The notes: a model not told the origin generated them from the letters alone. A stretch of DNA of 14,011 bases from an uncultured Eubacteriales bacterium (GCA_934567745.1 CAKTJM010000036.1:1-14011); one strand, 5' to 3'. Positions 1 through 8,120 are shown, counted from the first letter of the stretch. Numbers and translations: made by a program.

Positions 1-699
1 GTTCATGTCGTGCTCGATCAGCAGCACCGCGATGTGGAAGGTGTCCCGGATCTTGCGGATGTTTTCCATCAGCTCGGCGGTCTCGGAGGGGTTCATACCG
101 GCGGCCGGCTCGTCGAGCAGGAGCAGGGAGGGGTTCGTCGCCAGCGCGCGGACGATCTCCAGGCGGCGCTGTGCGCCGTAGGGCAGGGACCCGGCCTTCT
201 GGCCGGCCATGTCCTGCATGTTGAAGATGGACAGCAGCTCCAGCGCGCGCTCGTGTGCGACCTTCTCCTGCTTCCAATACCGCGGGGTGCGGAAGATGCC
301 GTCCCACATGTTGTAGGTCATGGAGTTCTCCATGCCGGTCTTGACGTTGTCCTCCACGCTCATGGCGTTGAAGAGACGGATGTTCTGGAAGGTACGGGCG
401 ATGCCGGCCTTGTTGACCTGCATGGTGTTCATGCTGTGGGTGTCCTTGCCGTCGAGGAGGATGGTGCCGTGGGTGGGCTGATAGACCTTGGTGAGCAGGT
501 TGAAGACGGTGGTCTTGCCCGCGCCGTTGGGGCCGATCAGACCGGCGATCTCCGTCCGGCCGATGGTCAGGTTGAACCCGTCGACGGCCTTCAGGCCGCC
601 GAACTGGATGCCGAGGTTGATGCACTCGAGGATGGGGGTCTTATCGATGTCGCGCTCCGGGATCATGCCGGTGGAGGGGACACGGACGAGCTTGGACAT
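1..699 (-). CDS. livG: Branched-chain amino-acid ABC transporter ATP-binding protein LivG (3' end cut by window)
   Basis: ATPase subunit of a LIV-type (HAAT family) ABC importer; it would power uptake from the cytoplasmic face of the LivHM channel. 233 codons are present, against a usual length of about 255-270, so the C-terminus lies beyond the left edge. Visible motifs are Walker A GPNGAGKTT (from residue 56), the Q-loop region RTFQNIRLF, an ABC signature in the form LPYGAQRRLEI (Pro replaces the usual Ser), Walker B LLLLDEPAAGMNP with a D-loop, and the H-loop IEHDM. The GMNP after Walker B is typical of LivG/LivF. The ATG is preceded by AAAGGAGGT with an 8-nt spacer, and that site lies inside the last codons of livM, with one base between the livM stop and this start. 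Translational coupling to livM is therefore likely. livF is expected next but is not visible. Confidence 0.95.
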   Translation of the reverse strand, partial: MSKLVRVPSTGMIPERDIDKTPILECINLGIQFGGLKAVDGFNLTIGRTEIAGLIGPNGAGKTTVFNLLTKVYQPTHGTILLDGKDTHSMNTMQVNKAGIARTFQNIRLFNAMSVEDNVKTGMENSMTYNMWDGIFRTPRYWKQEKVAHERALELLSIFNMQDMAGQKAGSLPYGAQRRLEIVRALATNPSLLLLDEPAAGMNPSETAELMENIRKIRDTFHIAVLLIEHDMN

Positions 700-700
700 A

Positions 701-1753
701 TCAGCCGACCTCCTTTTTCCCCTTCTTCGCACCGGGCTTGTGGCGGGCGAGGAAGGACTTGAAGTTCTCGTTGTTCGTGGCGAGCATGACCAGGATCAGC
801 ACGATGGCGTAGACCAGCATCCGGTAATCGGAGAACTGGCGCAGGGCCTCGGGCAGGATGGTCAGCGCGGCGGCGGCGATGATGGAGCCGAGCATGTTGC
901 CCAGACCGCCGAGGACGACGAACACGAGGATGAGGATCGAGGTGTTGAAGTCGAACTTGTTCGCCACGATGGTGGTGTAGTTCATGGCGAAGAGGGTACC
1001 GGCGGCCCCGGCGAGGGCGGAGGAGACGGTGAAGGCCATGAGCTTGTACTTCGTGATGTTCACGCCGATGCTCTCCGCGGCGATGCGGTTGTCGCGCACG
1101 GCCATGATGGCGCGCCCGGCGCGGCTGTTGACCAGGTGGAAGACCACGATCAGGGAGATGAAGACCAGCACGACGCCCACGGTGAAGGTGGACAGACGGG
1201 GGATGGAGCCGATGCCCATCGGGCCGCCGATGATGAGCTTGCCGCCCTCAGCCAGGTTGGTATTGTCGGCGAGCAGGCTCATGTGCAGGCCGTTGCTGTC
1301 GATGCCGACGAAGAGGTTGTTGAAGATGCCCTTGATGATCTCGCCGAAGGCGAGGGTCACGATGGCGAGGTAGTCGCCCTTGAGCCGCAGGACCGGGATG
1401 CCGATCAAAAAGCCGATGATGGCGGCGAAGACGGCGCCGACGATCATGCCCACGATCAGGCAGACGAGGCCGGAGGAGCAGCGCTCGGACAGGGCGATGG
1501 CGGCGGTGACGCCGGTGAAGGCGCCGACGCTCATGAAGCCCGCCTGGCCGAGGGACAGCTCGCCGAGGATGCCGACGGTGAGGTTCAGCGAGATGGTCAT
1601 CACGACGTAGGCGCAGATGGGCACGAGCATGCCGCGCAGGGTGGACGAGATGGAGCCGGTGCTCGCCATGATCTGCATCACCACGAAGGCGATCAGCACG
1701 ACGGCGTAGGTGAGGTAGTTCATCCGGGTGGTCTTGTTCCATTGCAGTTTCAT
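701..1753 (-). CDS. livM: Branched-chain amino-acid ABC transporter permease LivM
   Basis: Second membrane subunit of the LIV-type importer, forming the channel with LivH. The product is about 350 residues, almost wholly hydrophobic, with many membrane segments. It contains LivM-typical stretches such as NLTVGILGELSLGQAGFMSVG near the N-terminus, GDYLAIVTLAFGEI in the middle, FTVSSALAGAAGTLFA and VLGGLGNMLGSIIAA towards the end. The C-terminal tail is short and Lys-rich. Two starts are possible: a GTG at 1762 and an ATG at 1753. I chose the ATG because GAGGTGA sits 5-6 nt before it, whereas the same site would overlap the GTG. The gene begins about ten bases after the livH stop and its tail carries the livG ribosome site, so the three genes form a tight operon. 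Confidence 0.94.
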   Translation of the reverse strand: MKLQWNKTTRMNYLTYAVVLIAFVVMQIMASTGSISSTLRGMLVPICAYVVMTISLNLTVGILGELSLGQAGFMSVGAFTGVTAAIALSERCSSGLVCLIVGMIVGAVFAAIIGFLIGIPVLRLKGDYLAIVTLAFGEIIKGIFNNLFVGIDSNGLHMSLLADNTNLAEGGKLIIGGPMGIGSIPRLSTFTVGVVLVFISLIVVFHLVNSRAGRAIMAVRDNRIAAESIGVNITKYKLMAFTVSSALAGAAGTLFAMNYTTIVANKFDFNTSILILVFVVLGGLGNMLGSIIAAAALTILPEALRQFSDYRMLVYAIVLILVMLATNNENFKSFLARHKPGAKKGKKEVG

Positions 1754-1763
1754 AGCGCTCACC

Positions 1764-2645
1764 TCAGACTTTCTCGCGGACCTGCTTGCCCAGCAGGCCG
1801 GCAGGCTTGACGATGAGGACGATGATCAGCACGGCGAAGACGATCGCGTCGGAGAGCTGGGTGGAGATGTACGCCTTGGCGAAGATCTCGATGATGCCGA
1901 GCAGGATGCCGCCGAGCAGCGCGCCGGGGATGGAGCCGATGCCGCCGAAGACGGCCGCGGTGAAGGCCTTGATGCCGGGCATCGCGCCGGTGGTCGGGAC
2001 CAGGGTCGGGTACGCCGAGCACAGGAGCACGCCGGCGATGGCCGCCAGGCCGGAGCCGATGGCGAAGGTCAGGGAGATGGTACCGTTGACGTTGATGCCC
2101 ATCAGCTGGGCCGCGCCCTTGTCCTCGGAGCAGGCGCGCATGGCCTTGCCCTTGCGGGTGCTGGAGGTGAACCAGACGAGGGCGACCATGATGACGAGGC
2201 AGGTGACGATGGTGACGATGGTCACGTAGGAGATGCTCAGCTGGCCGCCGAAGAGGGACACGCCGCCCTTGGGGACGACGGAGGTGAAGCCCTTCGGGTT
2301 GGAGGACCACAGCAGCAGCGCGGCGTTCTGGAGCAGGTAGCTCATGCCGATGGCGGTGATGAGGACGGCCAGGACCGGCGCGGCGCGCAGCGGCTTATAG
2401 GCCAGTCGCTCGATGACGATGCCGAGGATCGTGCAGACGATCACGGCGAGGATGATGCCGACGATGGCCGGCAGCTCATAACGGGAGGTCGCATAGAAGC
2501 AGATGTACGCGCCGACCATGATGACGTCGCCGTGGGCGAAGTTGAGCATCTTGGCGATGCCGTAGACCATGGTGTAGCCGAGCGCGATGATGGCATAGAT
2601 GCTGCCAAGGCTGATCCCGCTGATCAGGAAGCTCAGGAAGGTCAA
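1764..2645 (-). CDS. livH: Branched-chain amino-acid ABC transporter permease LivH
   Basis: First membrane subunit of the LIV-type importer. The 293-residue product opens with the family hallmark SGISLGSIYAIIALGYTMVYG followed by KMLNFAHGDVIMVGAY, and it has the late GGIGSIPGALLGGILLGIIE loop where the ATPase is thought to dock. It is hydrophobic throughout and close to the usual LivH length of about 290. The start is read as TTG: GAGGTG lies 8 nt before it and the family N-terminus begins directly there, while the first in-frame ATG falls at about residue 25, inside the first conserved block. A weak start codon could hold permease production below that of the binding protein. It follows livK after a gap of about 190 bp that contains two hairpins. 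Confidence 0.94.
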   Translation of the reverse strand: MTFLSFLISGISLGSIYAIIALGYTMVYGIAKMLNFAHGDVIMVGAYICFYATSRYELPAIVGIILAVIVCTILGIVIERLAYKPLRAAPVLAVLITAIGMSYLLQNAALLLWSSNPKGFTSVVPKGGVSLFGGQLSISYVTIVTIVTCLVIMVALVWFTSSTRKGKAMRACSEDKGAAQLMGINVNGTISLTFAIGSGLAAIAGVLLCSAYPTLVPTTGAMPGIKAFTAAVFGGIGSIPGALLGGILLGIIEIFAKAYISTQLSDAIVFAVLIIVLIVKPAGLLGKQVREKV

Positions 2646-2698
2646 GATCAGGTCACCTCGTTCTTTCTCTTACTCTTAGTCGGGTGGATGTGCCCAGT

Positions 2699-2742
2699 GC
2701 GTATCGGAAGGGCACCGGCGCGCCGGTCGCTTTCCGATACGC
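2699..2742 (-). other. Long stem-loop with nested palindrome, livK-livH gap
   Basis: The 11-base arms GCGTATCGGAA and TTCCGATACGC pair perfectly. Between them sits a 14-bp palindrome, ACCGGCGCGCCGGT (2714-2727), which extends the stem. It lies about 55 nt upstream of the livH start in the transcript. There is no T-run after it, so it looks more like an mRNA-stabilising or processing structure than a terminator. That role is inferred. Confidence 0.55.
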
Positions 2743-2761
2743 GCTGTCAGGGGGAAAGGCA

Positions 2762-2790
2762 GGGGCGGCTTACTTGACATAAGCCGCCCC
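2762..2790 (-). terminator. GC-rich hairpin after livK, possible partial terminator
   Basis: Perfect 11-bp arms (GGGGCGGCTTA and TAAGCCGCCCC) enclose a 7-nt loop, about 50 nt after the livK stop on the transcribed strand. It is followed by TGCCTTTCC, which has only a poor U-run, so read-through into livH is expected. The position matches the stem-loops that often follow binding-protein genes in ABC operons and give more of the first gene product than of the permeases. Confidence 0.5.
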
Positions 2791-2838
2791 GGCCGATCGC
2801 TCGGAAATCTGAAACGTAGTGGGTCGCGCGGACCGGAC

Positions 2839-4017
2839 TCAGTCGAGGCCGACGTAAGCGCCGTTCTCGATGACCATGCCCTTGGGGCTCTTGGAGACCG
2901 CGCCGGTGGCATCCCAGGTCATGCCGTCGCCGGTCAGGCCGTCGAAGGTCATGGTGGTGAACTGCTCCTGCATGAGGCCGCACAGAGTGGCAGCGTCCAT
3001 GTCGGGGGTCGCCTTGGCGTTGGTCAGAGCCTGATAGTACGCATAGACGCAGTCATAAGCGTCGGCGGCGAACTGGTTGGGGGTCTCACCGAAGCGCTCC
3101 TGATAGGCGGCGACGAACTTCTGGGTGGCCTCGTCCTCGGCGTCGGCGTTGAAGGGGGTCAGCAGCATGACGCCCTCGGCGAGCTGGGTGTCGAAGCCCT
3201 CGACGGTCAGGATGCCGTCCATGCCGTCCACGCCGAACCACTTGGGCGCATAGCCCATGTTGTCGGCCTGAGCGAGGATCAGGGAAGCGGGCTGATAGTA
3301 CATCGGCAGGAAGACGAGCTCAGCGCCCTTGTCCTGGGCGTCCTTCAGCTGGACGGAGAAGTCGGTGTCGTTGCCGTCGGCGAAGGTGGTGTCGCTGACG
3401 ATCTCCAGGCCCTTCTCAGCGGCCTCGGCGGTGAAGGTCTCGTGGATGCCCTTGGAGTACACGTCGTCGTTCTTCCAGATCACGGCGACCTTGGTGGCCA
3501 GGCCCTTGCCGGTGATGTAGTCAGCGGAAGCGGAGCCCTGGTTGGGGTCGGTGAAGCACATCTGGAAGAAGTCGTCCTTGCCCTCGATGGTGGCCAGGGA
3601 GGAGGCGGACGGGGTCAGGGCGAAGATGCGGTCCTCGTTGTTCAGGACGGAGGTCGCCTCAGCGGGCTTGGAGGTGACGGAGCCGAGGGACAGCTGCATG
3701 CCCCAGTCCTTCAGGGTGTTGTAGGCGTTGACGGCCTTCTCGGCGTCGTGCACGTCGTCCTCATAGCGCAGCTCGAACTGGATGTCGCCGCCGAGGGCGT
3801 TGATCTCGTCGACGGCCAGGGTGGCGCCGTTCTTGGCGGCGTTGCCGTAGATGGCGGCGGCGCCGGTCAGGGGGCCGGTCCCGCCGATCTTGAAGGCGGC
3901 ACCGGTCGCGGTGCTGTCGGTGTCGGTGTTGGCGGAGTCATCGGTGCCACCGCCGCAGGCGCAGAGGCTCAGGGCCATGACGCCGGCAAGAGCCATGCAG
4001 AGAAGCTTCTTTTTCAT
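2839..4017 (-). CDS. livK: Branched-chain amino-acid type ABC transporter substrate-binding lipoprotein
   Basis: Extracytoplasmic binding protein of the adjacent importer. The 392-residue product starts with a lipoprotein signal peptide: MKKK, a hydrophobic core, then LCAC, giving a lipidated Cys21. A Gly/Asp/Thr/Ser-rich linker follows (to about residue 40). The mature part has the type I periplasmic-binding fold seen in LivJ/LivK proteins: FKIGGTGPLTGAAAIYGN, then NGATLAVDEINALGG, later AVIWKNDDVYSKGI and QFAADAYDCVYAY. The start is an ATG with AGGAGA 7 nt upstream. A strong promoter lies about 140 bp upstream. The ligand cannot be read from sequence; Leu/Ile/Val is the family default, but such proteins also bind other amino acids, amides or aromatic acids. 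It is the first gene of the operon livK-livH-livM-livG. Confidence 0.93.
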   Translation of the reverse strand: MKKKLLCMALAGVMALSLCACGGGTDDSANTDTDSTATGAAFKIGGTGPLTGAAAIYGNAAKNGATLAVDEINALGGDIQFELRYEDDVHDAEKAVNAYNTLKDWGMQLSLGSVTSKPAEATSVLNNEDRIFALTPSASSLATIEGKDDFFQMCFTDPNQGSASADYITGKGLATKVAVIWKNDDVYSKGIHETFTAEAAEKGLEIVSDTTFADGNDTDFSVQLKDAQDKGAELVFLPMYYQPASLILAQADNMGYAPKWFGVDGMDGILTVEGFDTQLAEGVMLLTPFNADAEDEATQKFVAAYQERFGETPNQFAADAYDCVYAYYQALTNAKATPDMDAATLCGLMQEQFTTMTFDGLTGDGMTWDATGAVSKSPKGMVIENGAYVGLD

Positions 4018-4153
4018 GTCATGTTCTCCTTTTCATGTTTCATCGTGGAGAGCCGGGCGTGGAAGGGATCCCCAGTCCATACGAACTGTCAACCTTTCCA
4101 CAACTTTGAGTGAGTCAGGCCTCAAAACCCCGTTCCTCCCTCACGTTTTCTGC

Positions 4154-4182
4154 ATTATAACGCTCTTATGCCCCAGTTTCAA
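4154..4182 (-). promoter_or_regulatory. Sigma-A type promoter of the liv operon
   Basis: On the minus strand, TTGAAA (4177-4182) and a perfect TATAAT (4154-4159) are separated by 17 bp. Transcription would begin near 4147, leaving a leader of about 130 nt before livK. The leader can form a hairpin with TTTGAG/CTCAAA arms (4105-4126) and a larger stem with GTGGAA/TTCCAC arms (about 4059-4101). I do not recognise a T-box or a known riboswitch. Confidence 0.75.
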
Positions 4183-4272
4183 GTGTCAAGTTGATGATTT
4201 TCGCGCTTCCTACCTTTTGCCCAGCGTGCGTGGGGGGAAGACACGGAGATCTGTCTATTCTGTGAATGAAAT

Positions 4273-4300
4273 GCAGGGCTGCTTGCGAAAGCCCCCCTGC
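4273..4300 (-). terminator. Probable terminator hairpin of the GAPDH gene
   Basis: On the minus strand, GCAGGG and CCCTGC arms enclose an inner GCTT-TCGC-AAGC hairpin with a small internal mismatch. ATTTCATTC follows, which is only moderately T-rich. It lies about 60 nt after the GAPDH stop and before the livK promoter. The rest of the 345-bp gap between livK and the GAPDH gene holds only the livK promoter and leader and the structures listed here. Confidence 0.5.
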
Positions 4301-4330
4301 CCGACCTATGGAAATAGGGGGACAGGGGGG
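4292..4330 (-). other. Alternative hairpin competing with the GAPDH terminator stem
   Basis: CCCCCCTG (4292-4299) pairs exactly with CAGGGGGG (4323-4330), enclosing a small stem CCTAT-GGAA-ATAGG (4305-4318). The left arm overlaps the right arm of the neighbouring hairpin at 4273-4300, so the two folds exclude each other. A third short palindrome, GCCGTCCGACGGC, touches the GAPDH stop codon (4350-4362). Confidence 0.45.
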
Positions 4331-4362
4331 CGAAGATGTCATATGAGGGGCCGTCGGACGGC

Positions 4363-5560
<1,198 letters not shown>

Positions 5561-5643
5561 AGCGGGAGAAGATCCCCGGCCCCGGCCGGTCAAACTAAAG
5601 CCCATGTGATGTGAGCGGAGCTGTGAGCAAAGGAGATGACGGG

Positions 5644-6723
5644 ATGGACGAGTACAAGGAGCGGCTCGCTATGCAGTTCGGGAGCTTCCCGGAGCCGGTG
5701 GTGTTCCTGGGCGCAGGGCGGCTGCTGTATGCCAACGAGCCGGGCGAACGGCTGCTGCGGGAGGAGGAGGTCGAGGAGGACCTGCTCTTCGCGCTGGCGG
5801 AGCACCCGGGCGAGACGACGGAGCTGGCGCTCGGCGCGGGCCAGTACCGCGTGACGGTGTCGGCGCTGACGGAGGGCGACCTGATCGTGCTGCGTCCGCT
5901 GCCGGGGGAGGAGAAGGAGGAGCGCCACCCGTTCTCTCAGTCGGTGTTCCGGATGCGGGAGTGCCTGTCGAACGCGGTGTCGGTGCAGTGGATGCTCAAG
6001 CGCCGCCTGCGCGAGCGCGGGCTGGAGGACGATCTCGCCCGCGACTTGGCCAACCAGGAGCGGCTGCTCTATCAGATGCTGCGGCTGACGCGGCAGGCGG
6101 AGCTGACGCAGGAGCTGGACGAGAAGACCTTCCCGCGGGAGGAGGGCTTCGACCTGGCGCAGGTGTGCGAGGGGATGGCCGACGAGACGGAGTCCCTGGC
6201 GGACCTGGCGGGGGTGCGGTTCGCCTATTCGGCGAACGTGCAGGACCTGCCGTTCCAGGGGAGCAAGTCCCTGCTCACGCAGATGCTGCTGGCGCTGGTG
6301 TCCAACGCGGTCCGTGCGGCCGGGAAGGAGGGCCACGCGGAGATGAAGCTCCACGCGGACCGGGGCCGGTGCGTGATCTCGCTGCGCGACTCCGGCGCGG
6401 GGATCCCGGAGGACCGGCTGGGGACGCTGTTCACCGGCCAGAGCCCGGACGGCATCCCGCGGCCGGGCGAGGGCGCGGGGCTGGGCCTGTACAACGCCCA
6501 GCGGATCGCGACGCTGCACGGCGGGCTGCTGGTGGTCCAGAGCGGGCAGGAGGGCGGCACGTGCGTGGTCGTCTCGCTGCCGATCGTGACGCCGCCGAGC
6601 GTACCGGTGCGGAACAATCCCGGCTATGACAACCTGGGCGGCTTCTCCCCGGTGCGGATCGAGCTGAGCGACGTCCTGCCGTGGCAGGCGTTCGATAAGA
6701 GAGACGGGGAGGATGGGGAGTAA
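5644..6723 (+). CDS. Soluble histidine-kinase-like protein with PAS-like and HATPase domains, no obvious phospho-acceptor His
   Basis: A 359-residue signalling protein without signal peptide or membrane segments. Residues 14-85 read like a small PAS-type sensor (FPEPVVFLGAGRLLYANEPG, then a beta-rich second half). Residues 97-160 form a charged helical segment where the dimerisation/phospho-acceptor helices should be. Residues 170-315 are a full GHKL ATPase: N-box LALVSNAVRAAG (Asn221), G1 box DSGAGIP (249-255), G2 box GEGAGLGL (275-282). The expected HELRTP-like block is replaced by VFRMRECLSN, so I see no His in the acceptor place. A 44-residue tail with LSDVLPWQAF is unfamiliar. The ATG is chosen because AAAGGAG lies 8 nt upstream; an earlier in-frame GTG at 5611 has no such site. 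No response regulator gene is adjacent. It could act as an orphan kinase on an unusual site, or as a protein-binding ATPase switch. Confidence 0.8.
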   Translation: MDEYKERLAMQFGSFPEPVVFLGAGRLLYANEPGERLLREEEVEEDLLFALAEHPGETTELALGAGQYRVTVSALTEGDLIVLRPLPGEEKEERHPFSQSVFRMRECLSNAVSVQWMLKRRLRERGLEDDLARDLANQERLLYQMLRLTRQAELTQELDEKTFPREEGFDLAQVCEGMADETESLADLAGVRFAYSANVQDLPFQGSKSLLTQMLLALVSNAVRAAGKEGHAEMKLHADRGRCVISLRDSGAGIPEDRLGTLFTGQSPDGIPRPGEGAGLGLYNAQRIATLHGGLLVVQSGQEGGTCVVVSLPIVTPPSVPVRNNPGYDNLGGFSPVRIELSDVLPWQAFDKRDGEDGE

Positions 6724-6754
6724 GGCCCCATCGGCGATAGACGGTCTCATCTCG

Positions 6755-6808
6755 GCCTCCCTCTGACGAGGGAGGTGGCTCGGCGGAGCCGAGACGGAGG
6801 GAGAGATA
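6755..6808 (+). repeat. Two-hairpin intergenic repeat, copy A
   Basis: Hairpin one is CCTCCCTC-TGAC-GAGGGAGG (6756-6775). Hairpin two is CTCGGC-GGA-GCCGAG (6779-6793). A GGAGGGAGAGA tail follows. It lies about 30 bp after the kinase stop. Copy B, 40 bp on, carries the same design in the opposite orientation. No coding sequence is seen between 6724 and 7139. Confidence 0.7.
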
Positions 6809-6845
6809 CGCGGACCTGTCATGAGAGCGCCGCCATTCTACCGGT

Positions 6846-6893
6846 TTCTCCCTCAGTCCGCTGCGCGGACAGCTCCCTCGTCAGAGGGAGCCG
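6846..6893 (-). repeat. Two-hairpin intergenic repeat, copy B (inverted)
   Basis: Read on the minus strand, it repeats copy A: CTCCCTC-TGAC-GAGGGAG (within 6872-6891), then a variable hairpin GTCCGC-TGC-GCGGAC as written on plus (6856-6870), then the TGAGGGAGA tail. The inner hairpin differs in sequence from copy A, yet both arms still pair, so the fold and not the bases is kept. Copies A and B together could make one long inverted repeat of about 140 bp. Confidence 0.7.
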
Positions 6894-6987
6894 AAGGGGA
6901 GTTGCCACGCAGAGCTTCCGCACACAGCGTTTGGCGGTGCTGCTGCACGGCTCCTCCCCCTACGCCGGATCGGCCCGCCCGCCCAAG

Positions 6988-7032
6988 GAGCTCTCCCTCT
7001 GGGAGAGCTGGCGCCGAAGGCGACTGAGAGGG
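6988..7032 (+). repeat. Two-hairpin intergenic repeat, copy C (divergent)
   Basis: AGCTCTCCC-TCT-GGGAGAGCT (6989-7009) is followed by CGCC-GAA-GGCG (7012-7022) and ACTGAGAGGG. Order and spacing match copies A and B, with a further changed but still paired middle hairpin. The stretch between copies B and C (6894-6987) shows no further structure that I can support. Confidence 0.6.
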
Positions 7033-7058
7033 CGCGCATATCCCGTAGAGGACCCGAC

Positions 7059-7090
7059 GCCGTGTGCGGACGCGCGGCCTTTCTTATTTT
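7059..7090 (+). terminator. Weak intrinsic terminator upstream of the zinc-ribbon/RCC1 gene
   Basis: GCCGTG and CGCGGC pair through six positions including one G-U, with an 8-nt loop. A T-rich stretch (7080-7090) follows. It would end transcription from the kinase gene just before the next promoter, and its T-tract overlaps that promoter's -35 box. Confidence 0.4.
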
Positions 7091-7116
7091 ACACAGCATC
7101 CTACACCTTATATATA
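7088..7116 (+). promoter_or_regulatory. Putative promoter of the zinc-ribbon/RCC1 gene
   Basis: TTTACA (7088-7093) and TATATA (7111-7116) are 17 bp apart in an AT-rich island within very GC-rich DNA. The leader would be only about 17-20 nt and would consist mainly of the ribosome site. Confidence 0.5.
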
Positions 7117-7139
7117 AAAAAGACATAGGAGGGACCACG

Positions 7140-8120
7140 ATGCCCCAATGCAGAGCCTGCGGCATGGAGCTGCGCCCCGGTGCGCGGTTCTGTGACATGT
7201 GCGGGAAGAAGATCGACAAGTGCTGTCCGCGCTGCGGCGCGGTCCTGCGCGATGAGGCGAAATACTGCGACCAGTGCGGCGAGCGGCTACCGCTGCCCCG
7301 CCTGGTCCCGGAGAAGAAGGGCCGCGGCGGCATCTGCGCGGGCCGCCTGCACACGGTGGCCCTGCGCGCGGACGGGACCGTCCTCGCCGCCGGGGACGAC
7401 CGCTTCGGCCAGTGCGCCGTGGGCGACTGGACCGACATCGTCGCCGTCGCCGCCGGGAAGCACCACACCGTCGGCGTCCGCCGCGACGGGACCGTCCTGG
7501 CCACGGGCGACCGCGCCTTCGGCCAGTGTGACGTGAGCGGCTGGACCGACGTCGTCGCCGTCGCCTGCGGGGACGCCCACACGGTCGGCCTGCGCGCCGA
7601 CGGCACCGTGGTCGCCGCCGGACGCGACGAGAGCGGCAAGTGCGACGTCGGCGCGTGGCGCGGCATCGTCGCCGTCGCCGCCGGGATGGACCACACGGTC
7701 GGCCTGCGCGCGGACGGGACCGTCCTCGCCGCCGGTCAGGGCCTCTTCGGCTCCACCGCCGTCGGGAGCTGGTCGAACATCGCGGCGATCGCCGCCTGCC
7801 ACATCCACACGATCGGTCTGCGGCGGGACGGGAAGCTGATCGAGGCCGACGGCTTCGCGGCCCCCGGCATCACCGACTGGACCGACCTCGTCGGCGTGGC
7901 CGTCAGCCCCTTCCACACCGTCGGGCTGCACCGCGACGGGACCGCCCTGGCCTCCGGCGACATCCAGTACGGCCAGTGCGACGTCGCCGCCTGGTCCGAC
8001 CTGTGCTGCGTCGCCGCCGGGGAGCGGCACACCGTCGGCGTGCGCCGCGACGGGACGGTCGTCGCCGTGGGCGACGGCTCCGCCGGTCAGTGCGCCGTGG
8101 AGGACTGGAAGCTCTGGTGA
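7140..8120 (+). CDS. Double zinc-ribbon protein with seven RCC1-type repeats
   Basis: A 326-residue protein, presumably cytoplasmic since no signal peptide or membrane segment is seen. Residues 4-47 carry two CxxC-x10-CxxC zinc ribbons (Cys4/7/18/21 and Cys29/32/43/46). After a short Pro/Lys linker come seven repeats of about 37 residues with the consensus VAVAAG-HHTVGLRADGTVLAAG, then FGQCDV and W-D. Seven copies match the blade number of RCC1 beta-propellers. Repeat five is degenerate, lacking the FGQC part. The Cys of GQC/GKC recurs in five of seven blades. RCC1-like repeats usually bind other proteins; the partner here is unknown. AGGAGGG lies 7 nt before the ATG, and the frame is open further upstream only by chance. 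The gene is very GC-rich and internally repetitive. It converges with the TetR gene across a hairpin-filled gap. Confidence 0.88.
   Translation: MPQCRACGMELRPGARFCDMCGKKIDKCCPRCGAVLRDEAKYCDQCGERLPLPRLVPEKKGRGGICAGRLHTVALRADGTVLAAGDDRFGQCAVGDWTDIVAVAAGKHHTVGVRRDGTVLATGDRAFGQCDVSGWTDVVAVACGDAHTVGLRADGTVVAAGRDESGKCDVGAWRGIVAVAAGMDHTVGLRADGTVLAAGQGLFGSTAVGSWSNIAAIAACHIHTIGLRRDGKLIEADGFAAPGITDWTDLVGVAVSPFHTVGLHRDGTALASGDIQYGQCDVAAWSDLCCVAAGERHTVGVRRDGTVVAVGDGSAGQCAVEDWKLW

Noticed and set aside
4184..4189. Perfect TTGACA upstream of livK as the -35 box
   Set aside because: The distance to TATAAT is 24 bp, which is too long; TTGAAA at 4177-4182 gives 17 bp.
6755..7032. Hairpin repeats as a CRISPR array
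   Set aside because: Only three units, in mixed orientation, with unequal spacing and no constant repeat-spacer pattern.
7360..8110. Regular DNA repetition that could suggest a CRISPR or satellite array
   Set aside because: The period is about 111 bp, in frame, and it encodes the RCC1-type protein repeats.
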